In this document: piece after piece, positions 17,495 to 25,060 of the stretch
How the letters are laid out: every line of letters starts with the position of its first letter
How positions within the stretch are numbered: the stretch's first letter is position 1
Assembly (NCBI RefSeq): GCF_016745255.1
Contig: NZ_JADOEQ010000002.1
Coordinates: 248,001 to 312,000 of the forward strand
DNA from: Enterococcus sp. BWR-S5
GTDB lineage: Bacteria; Bacillota; Bacilli; Lactobacillales; Enterococcaceae
DNA length: 64,000 nt
Direction: 5' to 3'
Made by a program: the position numbers and the translations under genes
Notes under the pieces: generated by a model
The model's input: the letters and a program-made list of their open reading frames with translations, nothing else
Databases searched by the model: none
What the model was told of the DNA's origin: nothing

Positions 17495-18079
17495 TTATTT
17501 GCCATTGTCTTTTACACTTTTTTTGTCATTTGGAAATAACGTCTCTTCCTCTGCTAACTGCCAGTCATTTCTGACTCGTACGTTTAATGGATGCGCAGGA
17601 GAACCCGATGAATCAACCAATACTTTAGTCATCTTCTTTTGTTTAGCCGTCAATAACTCATAGTAGATTTTTGCTTGATCCATTGCGAGCTGGTTAGTCT
17701 TAGTGATTGAACCACAAGCAAAGATAATTTGTTTCACTCGTTTTTCAGACAATACGGTTTGAAATACCTCTTGGCTATTTTCATCATTGCCGTTTTTAAA
17801 TGTCGCTGTTCCTTTTGATTCAATTGAAGAAAAAAGATTCACCGCAATAAAGCCTGAGAATCCTAATTTCCGAACATTCTTTTCAATCAATAACATCGTC
17901 AAATCTTCACTATAAGGCTCAATGCTTGTCGGTCGAATCGTTAGAACGACAGCCATGGGACTACTTTTTTCTTCTTCAGCCCCTTCATACCATTGTTTTC
18001 TGAAAACATACCGATGCTTTCCACTAGCATCATCTGACCATGTTTCTGTTAATGCTGTAACCACTCTCTTTTTTATCAT
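17495..18079 (-). CDS. DUF1643 family protein
   Basis: Start at ATG 18079, which is preceded by AAGGAGAACGTA; the further upstream ATG has no site. 194 residues with the DUF1643 landmarks AVVLTIRPTSIEPYSEDLT and LGFSGFIAVNLFSS, plus the C-terminal HPLNVRVRNDWQLAEEE. DUF1643 genes are part of the conserved accessory set near ccr genes in SCC elements. The biochemical function is not established. It is the last gene of a tight run that starts at DUF960. Confidence 0.8.
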   Translation of the reverse strand: MIKKRVVTALTETWSDDASGKHRYVFRKQWYEGAEEEKSSPMAVVLTIRPTSIEPYSEDLTMLLIEKNVRKLGFSGFIAVNLFSSIESKGTATFKNGNDENSQEVFQTVLSEKRVKQIIFACGSITKTNQLAMDQAKIYYELLTAKQKKMTKVLVDSSGSPAHPLNVRVRNDWQLAEEETLFPNDKKSVKDNGK

Positions 18080-18089
18080 TACGTTCTCC

Positions 18090-18167
18090 TTATACACTCA
18101 TTTGAATTTCAATCACACCGACAATAATAGTCGTAATGACGGTACACAATAACTTGAACCATTTCAT
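18090..18167 (-). CDS. 25-residue hydrophobic microprotein
   Basis: ATG 18167 is preceded by GAGAGGAAAACTAAT and lies one base from the previous stop. The product starts MKWFKLLCTVITTIIVGVIE, a single membrane-spanning stretch with a basic N-terminus, like type I toxins or small membrane peptides. It ends 11 bases before the DUF1643 start. It is supported by the ribosome site and the lack of gaps in the operon. Confidence 0.45.
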   Translation of the reverse strand: MKWFKLLCTVITTIIVGVIEIQMSV

Positions 18168-18168
18168 A

Positions 18169-18249
18169 TTAGTTTTCCTCTCTTTCTATCGCCTCGACGA
18201 TTACATTTAAGATTTCAACTATCATCTGCCAAAATTCAATCGTTTTCAT
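18169..18249 (-). CDS. 26-residue amphipathic microprotein
   Basis: Starts inside the last codons of the DUF950-like gene (ATG 18249; AGGAAA upstream) and ends just before the next microgene. The product starts MKTIEFWQMIVEILNVIVEA and ends IEREEN: an amphipathic, acidic helix. The size and character recall phenol-soluble-modulin-like or toxin peptides, but no homology is claimed. Confidence 0.45.
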   Translation of the reverse strand: MKTIEFWQMIVEILNVIVEAIEREEN

Positions 18250-18547
18250 TTAAGTTTCCTATACTATTCCACCAAATCAATTGCCCATTTTTTAGCAGCC
18301 CTCTAATATATTCGTGTTGATTCCTTTCATTGGTAATAAAATAAGCCACATAATCTGCGGCTTCTGCATCTTGATAAATATATGAATGGACCAGTACCCT
18401 TTTGGGCAAGGTGTGACAATAGTTCTCTGGGAACAAATTTCCATCTAGTTCGGATTGTTCCAATAAAACAGATTCGTAGCCCCAGTCGTTTTCTGAGGCA
18501 TTGATGTTAACCTGTTCTTTCAAAATTTCGATTGCTTTGCTTAGCAT
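18236..18547 (-). CDS. DUF950/SaUGI-like uracil-DNA glycosylase inhibitor
   Basis: 103 residues with GGAGGGG before the ATG. It aligns by eye with staphylococcal SaUGI over most of its length: W-x-YES, LFPENY, the Y-x-Y-x-D turn (HSYIYQDA), and the final NGQLIWWNSIGN. SaUGI is a DNA-mimic inhibitor encoded in SCC elements beside ccr genes; it blocks host uracil-DNA glycosylase, presumably to protect cassette replication. Position (between DUF960 and DUF1643 genes) agrees. Identity looks low, so the assignment rests partly on context. Confidence 0.6.
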   Translation of the reverse strand: MLSKAIEILKEQVNINASENDWGYESVLLEQSELDGNLFPENYCHTLPKRVLVHSYIYQDAEAADYVAYFITNERNQHEYIRGLLKNGQLIWWNSIGNLNEND

Positions 18548-18650
18548 TTTTCCCCTCCATTTTCCTAGTACAATTCAGTATTTCGTATGCTCACCCGCAA
18601 TTTTCCAATAAAACCATAACGATTTTACAAGATGATTTTGCAATTTCATT

Positions 18651-18911
18651 TTACATTTTTGGACTGCTCACCATTGCATTCATTACTTCTTCCAGCTTTA
18701 CTAGTCGTTGTTCATACTCTTCACAAAACGAGGAGTACACCTTTGAACAAGCATAATACTCTTTCACAATGACCTTTTTATTGACTGGAACCGATTGATT
18801 TGAAAAGTAACGTTGAACGGCAAGTAAATACGGTTCCCATGATCGCAGCCGCTCCAGTTCATCTCTGAAATCAAGAATCTTCTGGTAGGGAATCTGTTTA
18901 ATACATTCCAT
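18651..18911 (-). CDS. Unidentified 86-residue cassette protein
   Basis: AGAGGAGTAG precedes the ATG. The product is helical and charged (ILDFRDELERLRSWEPYL, CEEYEQRLVKLEEVM), with no signal or membrane segment. It sits 17 bases after the DUF960 gene and before the DUF950-like gene on the same strand, so it belongs to the SCC accessory operon. No family recognised. Confidence 0.65.
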   Translation of the reverse strand: MECIKQIPYQKILDFRDELERLRSWEPYLLAVQRYFSNQSVPVNKKVIVKEYYACSKVYSSFCEEYEQRLVKLEEVMNAMVSSPKM

Positions 18912-18928
18912 CTGTTCTACTCCTCTAG

Positions 18929-19249
18929 TTAGTATTCTTCTGGTAGCAACATTGTTTGATTCACTGAGTCATCAATGACCCAAAGTTTATTGACTTGAAA
19001 TTCTGACAATGCTTCTGTGATTTTTACTTCATGATAGCTAATGAAAAATGGTTGTTCTTGTCGATGGACGATTTCAATTGCTTGGCGTTGATTGTCTCGG
19101 TTGAATTCAAAAATTTGTAGGTAATCTAGCTTTATTTCTGCTTCGCTCACTTTTTTGTCAATAAGCTGCCAGCAATATAACTGAATTTCTTTTGGTACCT
19201 GTTCATTCACTCCCCTCGTGATATAGCGATTTTCTTTAGTTTTAAACAT
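18929..19249 (-). CDS. DUF960 family protein
   Basis: 106 residues with AAAGGAGTGAATAA before the ATG. NRYITRGVNEQVP, then LYCWQLIDKK, LDYLQIFEF and the end VNQTMLLPEEY are the DUF960 signature; these proteins are frequent in SCC elements and conjugative elements of Bacillota. Function unknown. First gene of the run DUF960 - 86-residue protein - DUF950-like - two microproteins - DUF1643. Confidence 0.85.
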   Translation of the reverse strand: MFKTKENRYITRGVNEQVPKEIQLYCWQLIDKKVSEAEIKLDYLQIFEFNRDNQRQAIEIVHRQEQPFFISYHEVKITEALSEFQVNKLWVIDDSVNQTMLLPEEY

Positions 19250-19275
19250 TTATTCACTCCTTTAAGCACAAAAAT

Positions 19276-19306
19276 AGACCAGTCATCGATTAATGATGAT
19301 TGGTCT
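19276..19306 (-). terminator. Terminator/attenuator before DUF960
   Basis: AGACCAGTCATC pairs with GATGATTGGTCT (one G-T pair), with an ATTTTT tail on the minus strand. It ends the upstream small gene only about 26 bases before the DUF960 start, so it could also act as a leader attenuator. Confidence 0.6.
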
Positions 19307-19343
19307 TCATAGTTATAATATATAATTATGATTTGTACTATTT

Positions 19344-19472
19344 CTATTTTCTCTTTTGTCCAGTATCAGAACGCTTCTTTCTCCATTCACCTGAACTTTT
19401 TCTTGTTCTATTCTCACCTGCAGTTGGACCAGTCTTTACAATAGGGCCTTTTGTATCTTTTGGACTAGGCAT
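19344..19472 (-). CDS. 42-residue very basic small protein
   Basis: AAGGAGGAAAATCT gives an excellent ribosome site for the ATG. The product starts MPSPKDTKGPIVKTGPTAGE and ends in RKKRSDTGQKRK, with many Lys/Arg and Gly/Pro and no hydrophobic core. It probably binds nucleic acid or is intrinsically disordered. Its own terminator follows. Not recognised. Confidence 0.55.
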   Translation of the reverse strand: MPSPKDTKGPIVKTGPTAGENRTRKSSGEWRKKRSDTGQKRK

Positions 19473-19593
19473 AGATTTTCCTCCTTGGATATATTACTAT
19501 TTACTTTATTTTACTATGCCTTATCCATTTTTGATAGCCCTTCCAAAAAATAAGAATTTAATATAGCTAAAAGTACAATACCACAAGAACAGA

Positions 19594-20568
19594 TTATCCG
19601 TCTCTATTATGATTTCGTTGATTACTTTTCAAATTTTGAAACAAATTTAGTTTAATGGCACCAAACCGTTTCAATTCCGTAAGAAAATCTACTATTAACT
19701 GCCACCTAACCAATAAATCAGACCCAGGATCAGGATAATTAATACCATTATGCATCTCCATCATCGTAATTACCATTGGAGTTAATATAGGAATTTTGTA
19801 TAAATACATTTCTTTAATTTTATCATCTGCACAAAGGAAAGTTTTCAAGTCATACCCTTCTTTTATTATGAAAGTTGATTTTTTTAAATCTACAAGAGTG
19901 AAACCTATTCCATCATATTGAATTTCAGAAAATCGTATTTGTTTTCCACCAGATATATCAAGAGTCATAAAACTTTTTATTACGTTATGAGGGATATTGT
20001 CACCAATAATATCATTAGGAATTTTGGTTTTAGCATCTTGTGATAACCCAATCGGAAGATAGTAATTCATAATAATTTGGTAGTCTTCATGCGGAAAAAA
20101 ATTGTTTTTCGGGTCGCTAAGATAACCTCTTACCGCATCTAAGAATGGTTTATCCATTGAATCGTTTTCTCCATTTATACTAAAAAACATTGCTACAACT
20201 TCTTTTGCAACTCTAATCGGATTTATTTTCTTCACTGAATATGTTAAACTATCCGTTCCTTTCTTTGCATTTATGTTTCCATAAAGAAAATTTCTGTTGT
20301 CTTCTGCAAACTTGATGTATTCCTTAACATACTCACTACCAAAAAAGCTATTGCATTCACCACATAGCGTATAATGTACATTTCCTTGCGGTTTTCTTTT
20401 AATCCCCTTTGGAAAATCTCCTTTTGTAAAATCCGCTTTAAGAAAATCTTCAAAATTTCCAGTTCGTGTCTTTTTATCGCCAGTATTTCCTAATCTTCTA
20501 GGTGGTACATGCTCTTTAGTAAGTTCAGTTTGTTTCTCACATAAAATACAATTTCCTTTCACCTTCAT
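19594..20568 (-). CDS. HNH-like (treble-clef) protein
   Basis: 324 residues with AAAGGAG before the ATG. The N-terminal 110 residues carry a CILCEK knuckle, an EHVPPRRLG segment in the position of the HNH histidine, and LCGECNSFFGS as the second knuckle. This is the arrangement of HNH endonuclease-like domains found in many hypothetical proteins of mobile islands. The remaining 210 residues are unassigned. It is probably a nuclease or DNA-binding cargo protein; a defence role is plausible but not shown. Confidence 0.6.
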   Translation of the reverse strand: MKVKGNCILCEKQTELTKEHVPPRRLGNTGDKKTRTGNFEDFLKADFTKGDFPKGIKRKPQGNVHYTLCGECNSFFGSEYVKEYIKFAEDNRNFLYGNINAKKGTDSLTYSVKKINPIRVAKEVVAMFFSINGENDSMDKPFLDAVRGYLSDPKNNFFPHEDYQIIMNYYLPIGLSQDAKTKIPNDIIGDNIPHNVIKSFMTLDISGGKQIRFSEIQYDGIGFTLVDLKKSTFIIKEGYDLKTFLCADDKIKEMYLYKIPILTPMVITMMEMHNGINYPDPGSDLLVRWQLIVDFLTELKRFGAIKLNLFQNLKSNQRNHNRDG

Positions 20569-20661
20569 AGTCTCCTTTCAAAAGAACCTTCGCTCCCCAA
20601 TTTAATGGCGATCAACATACGTTTTTTAGCTATTCTTCAACTCCATTACTTATATTACTTT

Positions 20662-21114
20662 TTAAAAGTAAGAAACAGGTAACGAGGAAACTGGAATATC
20701 CGTATTTTTTCTCTCTTCATCATCCAATCCTCGATACCAATACAAATCAGTTAGTAGTATCTCGGCAAAAATATCTTCGATTTCTAAATCAATTTCGCCT
20801 ATACTATAAATTAGTTTTGCCTTCTTTTCTTCTTCACAGCTTAAAGCTAAGAAAATTTTACCATTAAGACTAGAGAAATCATTAACATCTTGGAGATCAT
20901 TCTCCCAGTCATGCCAATTCAACATTTTTTTAACCGTTATAACTAATTTTTGTTCGCCATTAGATACAAAAACACCCTTCGTATTATTGTTTTCTAAAAA
21001 ACAAAAGACTCCATCAAACTTAATTATAAGTAAATGATTTTTAAATACCGCATCTGTGATAGTCATATCGTGAAATGAAATGTATTCCATCGTCTTGTAT
21101 ACCCGTTTATCCAT
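20662..21114 (-). CDS. Unidentified 150-residue protein next to the rlmH att site
   Basis: GAAAGGATGACTG precedes the ATG, which lies only 24 bases inside the element boundary. The sequence has alternating hydrophobic strands (HLLIIKFDGVFCFLEN, QKLVITVKKMLNWHDWEN) and an acidic C-terminal half. No family recognised. Because it begins just inside the boundary with rlmH, read-through from rlmH could express it. Confidence 0.6.
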   Translation of the reverse strand: MDKRVYKTMEYISFHDMTITDAVFKNHLLIIKFDGVFCFLENNNTKGVFVSNGEQKLVITVKKMLNWHDWENDLQDVNDFSSLNGKIFLALSCEEEKKAKLIYSIGEIDLEIEDIFAEILLTDLYWYRGLDDEERKNTDIPVSSLPVSYF

Positions 21115-21138
21115 CAGTCATCCTTTCAAAAAATATCC

Positions 21139-21157
21139 CTATTTATGATACGGTTCC
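21139..21157. repeat. SCC attachment site at the end of rlmH
   Basis: The last codons of rlmH (E-P-Y-H-K-stop) contain the SCC core; the minus strand reads GGAACCGTATCATAAATAG. Compare the direct copy at 517-533. This is the proximal att junction. Confidence 0.8.
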
Positions 21158-21618
21158 CCCTTCTGTATCCGAAATGCCCGGTATATCTGTTCCACTAAAA
21201 TCAGGCGCATCAGCTGGTGTGGATAAGTCATTTTACCAAAGGAGATTTTCTGATTGCTTCTATTTAATACCTTGTCGCTGAGTCCTAGTGAACCGCCGAT
21301 GACGAAGGCAAGATTGCTTTTGCCTGAGATGCCGAGCTTTTCGATGTCGCGGGCAAATTCTTCACTGCTGGGCTGTTTGCCATCGATCGCTAAGGCAAAC
21401 AGGTAATCGCCATCGGAAAGCTTGGACAGGATGCGTTCGCCTTCCTTGTCTTTGACTTGGATCATTTCGGCGTCACTGAGTTTTTCCGGTGCTTTTTCGT
21501 CCGGGACTTCAATGACTTCGACTTTGCTGTAGCTTTGCAGTCGTTTTAGGTATTCGTTTATGCCTTGCACAAGGTATTTTTCCTTCAATTTGCCGACGGT
21601 TATTATTTTAATTCGCAT
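21139..21618 (-). CDS. rlmH: 23S rRNA (pseudouridine-1915-N3) methyltransferase RlmH
   Basis: 159 residues from the ATG at 21618 ([16 protein letters not shown]), the standard RlmH length; a longer frame upstream is not conserved in the family. The knotted SPOUT fold is shown by [13 protein letters not shown] and the C-terminal [19 protein letters not shown]. The enzyme methylates a pseudouridine in helix 69 of 23S rRNA. Its 3' end is the attB of SCC elements, and the cassette here leaves the full coding sequence intact. Confidence 0.97.
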   Translation of the reverse strand: MRIKIITVGKLKEKYLVQGINEYLKRLQSYSKVEVIEVPDEKAPEKLSDAEMIQVKDKEGERILSKLSDGDYLFALAIDGKQPSSEEFARDIEKLGISGKSNLAFVIGGSLGLSDKVLNRSNQKISFGKMTYPHQLMRLILVEQIYRAFRIQKGEPYHK

Positions 21619-22176
21619 TTTTTCACATCTTTCCGAGTTTTTCTCATAATCTTTATCAACAATTTTATCACGAAGAGTTTTCGTATTCCACAGTATTTCC
21701 ACAAAGTTATACACATATACACAGACTTATCCACAGGTTCCATCCTCATTCAGGGTTATTTTTACAACTTTTTCAATACAAACACATATTCCCATACAAA
21801 TTTATACACATTATCCACAAACCTGTGGATAACTTTTCGTCGTTTTTTCCACATGTTTCTTCTTTATTTTTTCATAAATCTGGGAATTTTTTTCTCATCT
21901 ATATGAAATTTTACTCATGTTGTTCATAAAAAGTTCAAAGCTCTCTTGTAGACTAATAGTGTCAAGAAAAGCTATACTAGTATATGAGTCCTGATGAACT
22001 TTGTGATTAGAATCTTTTACAGGATTTATATATAATAAGAATGAAGCTGCCTGACTTTCACGAAACTGATTACTACTATTTGTCTTTTATACAGTAGCTG
22101 TCCTTTGTGCAAGTATGAGGTTAGCGAAATTCCTACTACTAGTTAATGAATAATAATATATCGGAGGATGTTACTA
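21619..22176. other. rlmH-htrA intergenic region with a DnaA-box cluster
   Basis: Five nine-base DnaA boxes occur within 126 bases: TTATACACA at 21707 and 21802, TTATCCACA at 21727 and 21811, and the inverted TGTGGATAA at 21824-21832. Nothing coding is seen. The rest, toward htrA, holds its promoter and leader. In several Bacillota, rlmH and htrA lie close to the chromosomal origin. Confidence 0.75.
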
Positions 22177-23475
22177 ATGGATAGAAAAGACGTTACACCT
22201 AACTCAAATAAAAATAAAAATGGATTAATGAAAAAACTTGGAATCGGGATTGCCGGCGGATTGATCGGTGGTTCTCTAGCATTTGGCGGCTTGTACGCTG
22301 TAACAGATATGGGCAACAACAACAATACAACGACTTCAGAGCTGACGCCTGAAGACAACAGTGGCGATACAAAAGTCAGCAATGTCAATGTGAATGTAAA
22401 CAGTGATATCACAAAGGCTGTGGATAAAGTTCAAAATGCGGTAGTCTCAGTTATCAACATGCAAAGTGCCAGCCAAAATACTTCTGGATTATATGGCGGA
22501 TTATTCGATGAGCGGGGACAAAACGGGAACTCTGACTCAGATACTGCCGATGATGATGCAGATTTAGTAGCTGCCAGTGAAGGTAGTGGTGTGGTTTACA
22601 AGAAGGACGGCGATACTGCCTATATCGTGACGAACAATCACGTAGTTAGTGGTGCTCAAGGTCTGGAAATCGTTCTTCACGATGGCACAAAGGTTCAAGG
22701 TGAACTGGTCGGAACAGATTCTTATACCGACTTAGCCGTTATCAAAGTAAAATCTGATAAGATTGATGCCGTTGCTGAATTTGGTAACTCTGACAGCTTG
22801 AAAATCGGTGAGCCGGCTATTGCGATTGGTTCTCCACTAGGATCAGATTATGCAAACTCAGTGACACAAGGGATTATCTCTTCTGTTAACAGAAATATCA
22901 CCAATCAAAATGATGATGGCGAAACAATCAATATCAATGCCATTCAAACGGATGCAGCAATTAACCCAGGGAACTCCGGTGGTCCTTTAGTAAACATCGA
23001 AGGACAGATTATCGGAATCAACTCTGTTAAAATCGTTCAATCCAGCGACTCTGTCAGCGTAGAAGGAATGGGCTTTGCGATTCCTAGTAACGATGTAGTG
23101 AACATCATCAATCAATTGGAGAAAGACGGCAAAGTAACTCGTCCGGCACTAGGCGTGACAATGGTTGACATGACGAATATCTCTACACAGCAAAGAGAAC
23201 AGATTCTGAAAACACCGGAAGATTTAACAACAGGCGTCGTGATTCGTTCCGTTCAAACAGCAACACCGGCTGAAGAAGCAGGTCTTGAAAAATACGATGT
23301 CATTACTGAAATCGATGGCGAAGCAATCGAAACAACAACTGATTTACAAAGCGCTCTTTACAATAAAAAAGTAGGCGACACAATGGAAATCACTTACTAC
23401 CGTCAAGATAAAAAACAAACTGCGACAGTGAAGCTGACGATTGATCAGGATGCACTGCAGCAAACACAAGAATAA
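22177..23475 (+). CDS. htrA: HtrA/DegP-type membrane serine protease
   Basis: 432 residues; ATG 22177 is chosen because GGAGG lies nine bases before it (an ATG at 22168 abuts the site). A cytoplasmic tail is followed by one transmembrane segment (GIGIAGGLIGGSLAFGGLYA) and a low-complexity linker. The trypsin-like domain has His in TNNHVVSGA, Asp in YTDLAVIKV and Ser in NPGNSGGPL, followed by a PDZ domain. It degrades misfolded exported proteins. The rlmH-htrA pairing is common in lactobacilli and streptococci. Confidence 0.96.
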   Translation: MDRKDVTPNSNKNKNGLMKKLGIGIAGGLIGGSLAFGGLYAVTDMGNNNNTTTSELTPEDNSGDTKVSNVNVNVNSDITKAVDKVQNAVVSVINMQSASQNTSGLYGGLFDERGQNGNSDSDTADDDADLVAASEGSGVVYKKDGDTAYIVTNNHVVSGAQGLEIVLHDGTKVQGELVGTDSYTDLAVIKVKSDKIDAVAEFGNSDSLKIGEPAIAIGSPLGSDYANSVTQGIISSVNRNITNQNDDGETININAIQTDAAINPGNSGGPLVNIEGQIIGINSVKIVQSSDSVSVEGMGFAIPSNDVVNIINQLEKDGKVTRPALGVTMVDMTNISTQQREQILKTPEDLTTGVVIRSVQTATPAEEAGLEKYDVITEIDGEAIETTTDLQSALYNKKVGDTMEITYYRQDKKQTATVKLTIDQDALQQTQE

Positions 23476-23490
23476 CATATACTATGTATC

Positions 23491-23516
23491 AGAGCTTGGG
23501 CGCATTCCCAAGCTCT
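23491..23516 (+). terminator. Terminator of htrA
   Basis: AGAGCTTGGG pairs with CCCAAGCTCT around a six-base loop, followed by a run of T. Confidence 0.9.
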
Positions 23517-23700
23517 TTTTTCTTAAAATCGAACAAATGAAAGAGACTTCCGAATCGTTTCTTCCAAAAAAAAAAATTGAACACACACAAATTTATAAAT
23601 GTTGCAGCCTACTGCTTAAAATCCTCTACTGCACTTACTAAATACAGGATTTTAAACCCAAGTAATCACTTAAATACAGATGCTTCTATACAATCTATTT

Positions 23701-25026
23701 TTATTTCGGTGTAATATATGTCAGCTTTGCCGCTTCACTAGCGGTAAGTGTTCGAAAAGACACAATACCGATACCGAGGACATTCATTTCTGAAAGTAAA
23801 ACTGAGCCATCTGGATTGATACGCTCCACGAAAGCCACGTGGCCATAAACTGGGTGAGCAGACAATACACCACGTTGAAAACAAGCAGCGGTGCCAACCT
23901 TAGGCATAGCGCTAACTAAATAGTTTCTGGATCTGCCTGTATTATCCCACTGATTACCATTCCCCATATCCAAATCGATTGAACCACCTAGCTGAGTAAT
24001 TCGGTTATACACATACTGGGTACAATTCCCTGCAGCATACTGATTCCTACTGTCATAGTTTACTTGGTTATACGGTGGCAATGTAAGCTCGGTTGAGATT
24101 GCTGCTGATGTGCTGGTGCCTTCTTTTTCCAGCTCCAACTGCTCTGGCTTTTCCCTGTCATACCTATCTAGCTCATAGACTTCAATTAGTCGGATGAGTT
24201 TATTCCCATATGCTCGATCTGTTGCATAGGTTCCTGTCAAAGCCTTTGCTGCGTGTTGATACGTGCCCGCCTGGCTTTTCCAAACTTTCTGATAGATATG
24301 CTCATTCCATAGGACGCCCTGCTTCAATAACTTCGCATAATCCTCGAATGATTCTTCGTAGCTTGGGTACGAACGAAAGGCCGCTTCAATTTTATAGTAG
24401 CCCTCATCACTATCTTCATATGTTGAAAATACAACCTTCTGCCCTTCATATTCTCCTTTGATTCCAAACAGATTGTAGTGAGGCTCTTGACTCAGCTTAC
24501 TTGTTCCGCTGCCGCTTTCCAGAATTGCCTGTGCCAGCATAATCGATGCAAATAAATCATGCTCTTGTGCCACCGTCCTAGCTTGTTCGCCTAACGAAAG
24601 GATAAATGCTTCCGTATCCTTTGTCTTTATAAATGTTTTATCTGAAAATGCAGAACTGTCATTTTTTGCAGCCTTTTCAGGAATTTCCGGTGCTCCCTCT
24701 GTTGAAGCACCTGTTTCAGTTTTTTCAAACGACGGTCTAGTTTCCAGGGAGGCTTCCGACTGTGATTCATCAGTCGAAGTCGTTGTCGTTTCTGTAGTTG
24801 TCTCTGTTGTCGTTTCTTGGGTTTCTGAGGATATTTCTGTTTCTTCTGTTGAGGACTCTTCAGTTTCAACAGTTGCTTCTTCTGAGGAATCCGTTGTCTC
24901 TTGACCTTCTTCCACTATCGACGGCGCCGAAGAACTGTCGGTGATGCTTTCTGAAAATGCCGAGACCGGAAAACAACTGATAATAAGCAAACCAATCGAA
25001 CAGAGAGAGAAAATTTTTTTATTCAT
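23701..25026 (-). CDS. Secreted glucosaminidase-CHAP peptidoglycan hydrolase
   Basis: Start at ATG 25026 (AAAGGAGCTG upstream). 441 residues: a signal peptide (KIFSLCSIGLLIISCFPVSA), then a long Thr/Ser/Glu-rich linker, a GH73-type glucosaminidase domain (SIMLAQAILESGSG, HYNLFGIKGEYEG) with the likely catalytic Glu in AILESG, and a C-terminal CHAP domain (Cys in GNCTQYVYN, His in YGHVAFVERI). It cuts both glycan and peptide links in the wall. It lies 34 bases after a surface-protein gene on the same strand and may be co-transcribed with it. Confidence 0.9.
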   Translation of the reverse strand: MNKKIFSLCSIGLLIISCFPVSAFSESITDSSSAPSIVEEGQETTDSSEEATVETEESSTEETEISSETQETTTETTTETTTTSTDESQSEASLETRPSFEKTETGASTEGAPEIPEKAAKNDSSAFSDKTFIKTKDTEAFILSLGEQARTVAQEHDLFASIMLAQAILESGSGTSKLSQEPHYNLFGIKGEYEGQKVVFSTYEDSDEGYYKIEAAFRSYPSYEESFEDYAKLLKQGVLWNEHIYQKVWKSQAGTYQHAAKALTGTYATDRAYGNKLIRLIEVYELDRYDREKPEQLELEKEGTSTSAAISTELTLPPYNQVNYDSRNQYAAGNCTQYVYNRITQLGGSIDLDMGNGNQWDNTGRSRNYLVSAMPKVGTAACFQRGVLSAHPVYGHVAFVERINPDGSVLLSEMNVLGIGIVSFRTLTASEAAKLTYITPK

Positions 25027-25060
25027 CGTACAGCTCCTTTGCTCATTTGATTGATGTGTT

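Larger units (their letters stand above)
517..21141. mobile_element. SCC-like integrative cassette at rlmH (about 20.6 kb)
   Basis: Evidence for a staphylococcal-cassette-chromosome type element is threefold. First, insertion is exactly at the 3' end of rlmH, the conserved SCC attB. Second, a direct repeat of that att core lies at 517-533. Third, the interior has the SCC core gene set: adjacent ccrA and ccrB, an AEP/DUF927 primase-helicase, and the DUF960, DUF950-like and DUF1643 accessory genes. Cargo at the left is a methyltransferase/helicase-nuclease cluster; no mecA-like or other resistance gene is present. Ccr homologues in enterococci have been reported, so the type is known, but the cargo combination may not be. 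The boundary could instead be the copy at 411 or 628. Confidence 0.85.

Noticed and set aside
517-21141. Terminal inverted repeats at the two cassette ends (GATATTT-like near both)
   Set aside because: Only seven bases match well, at different distances from the att cores; too weak to report as a feature.
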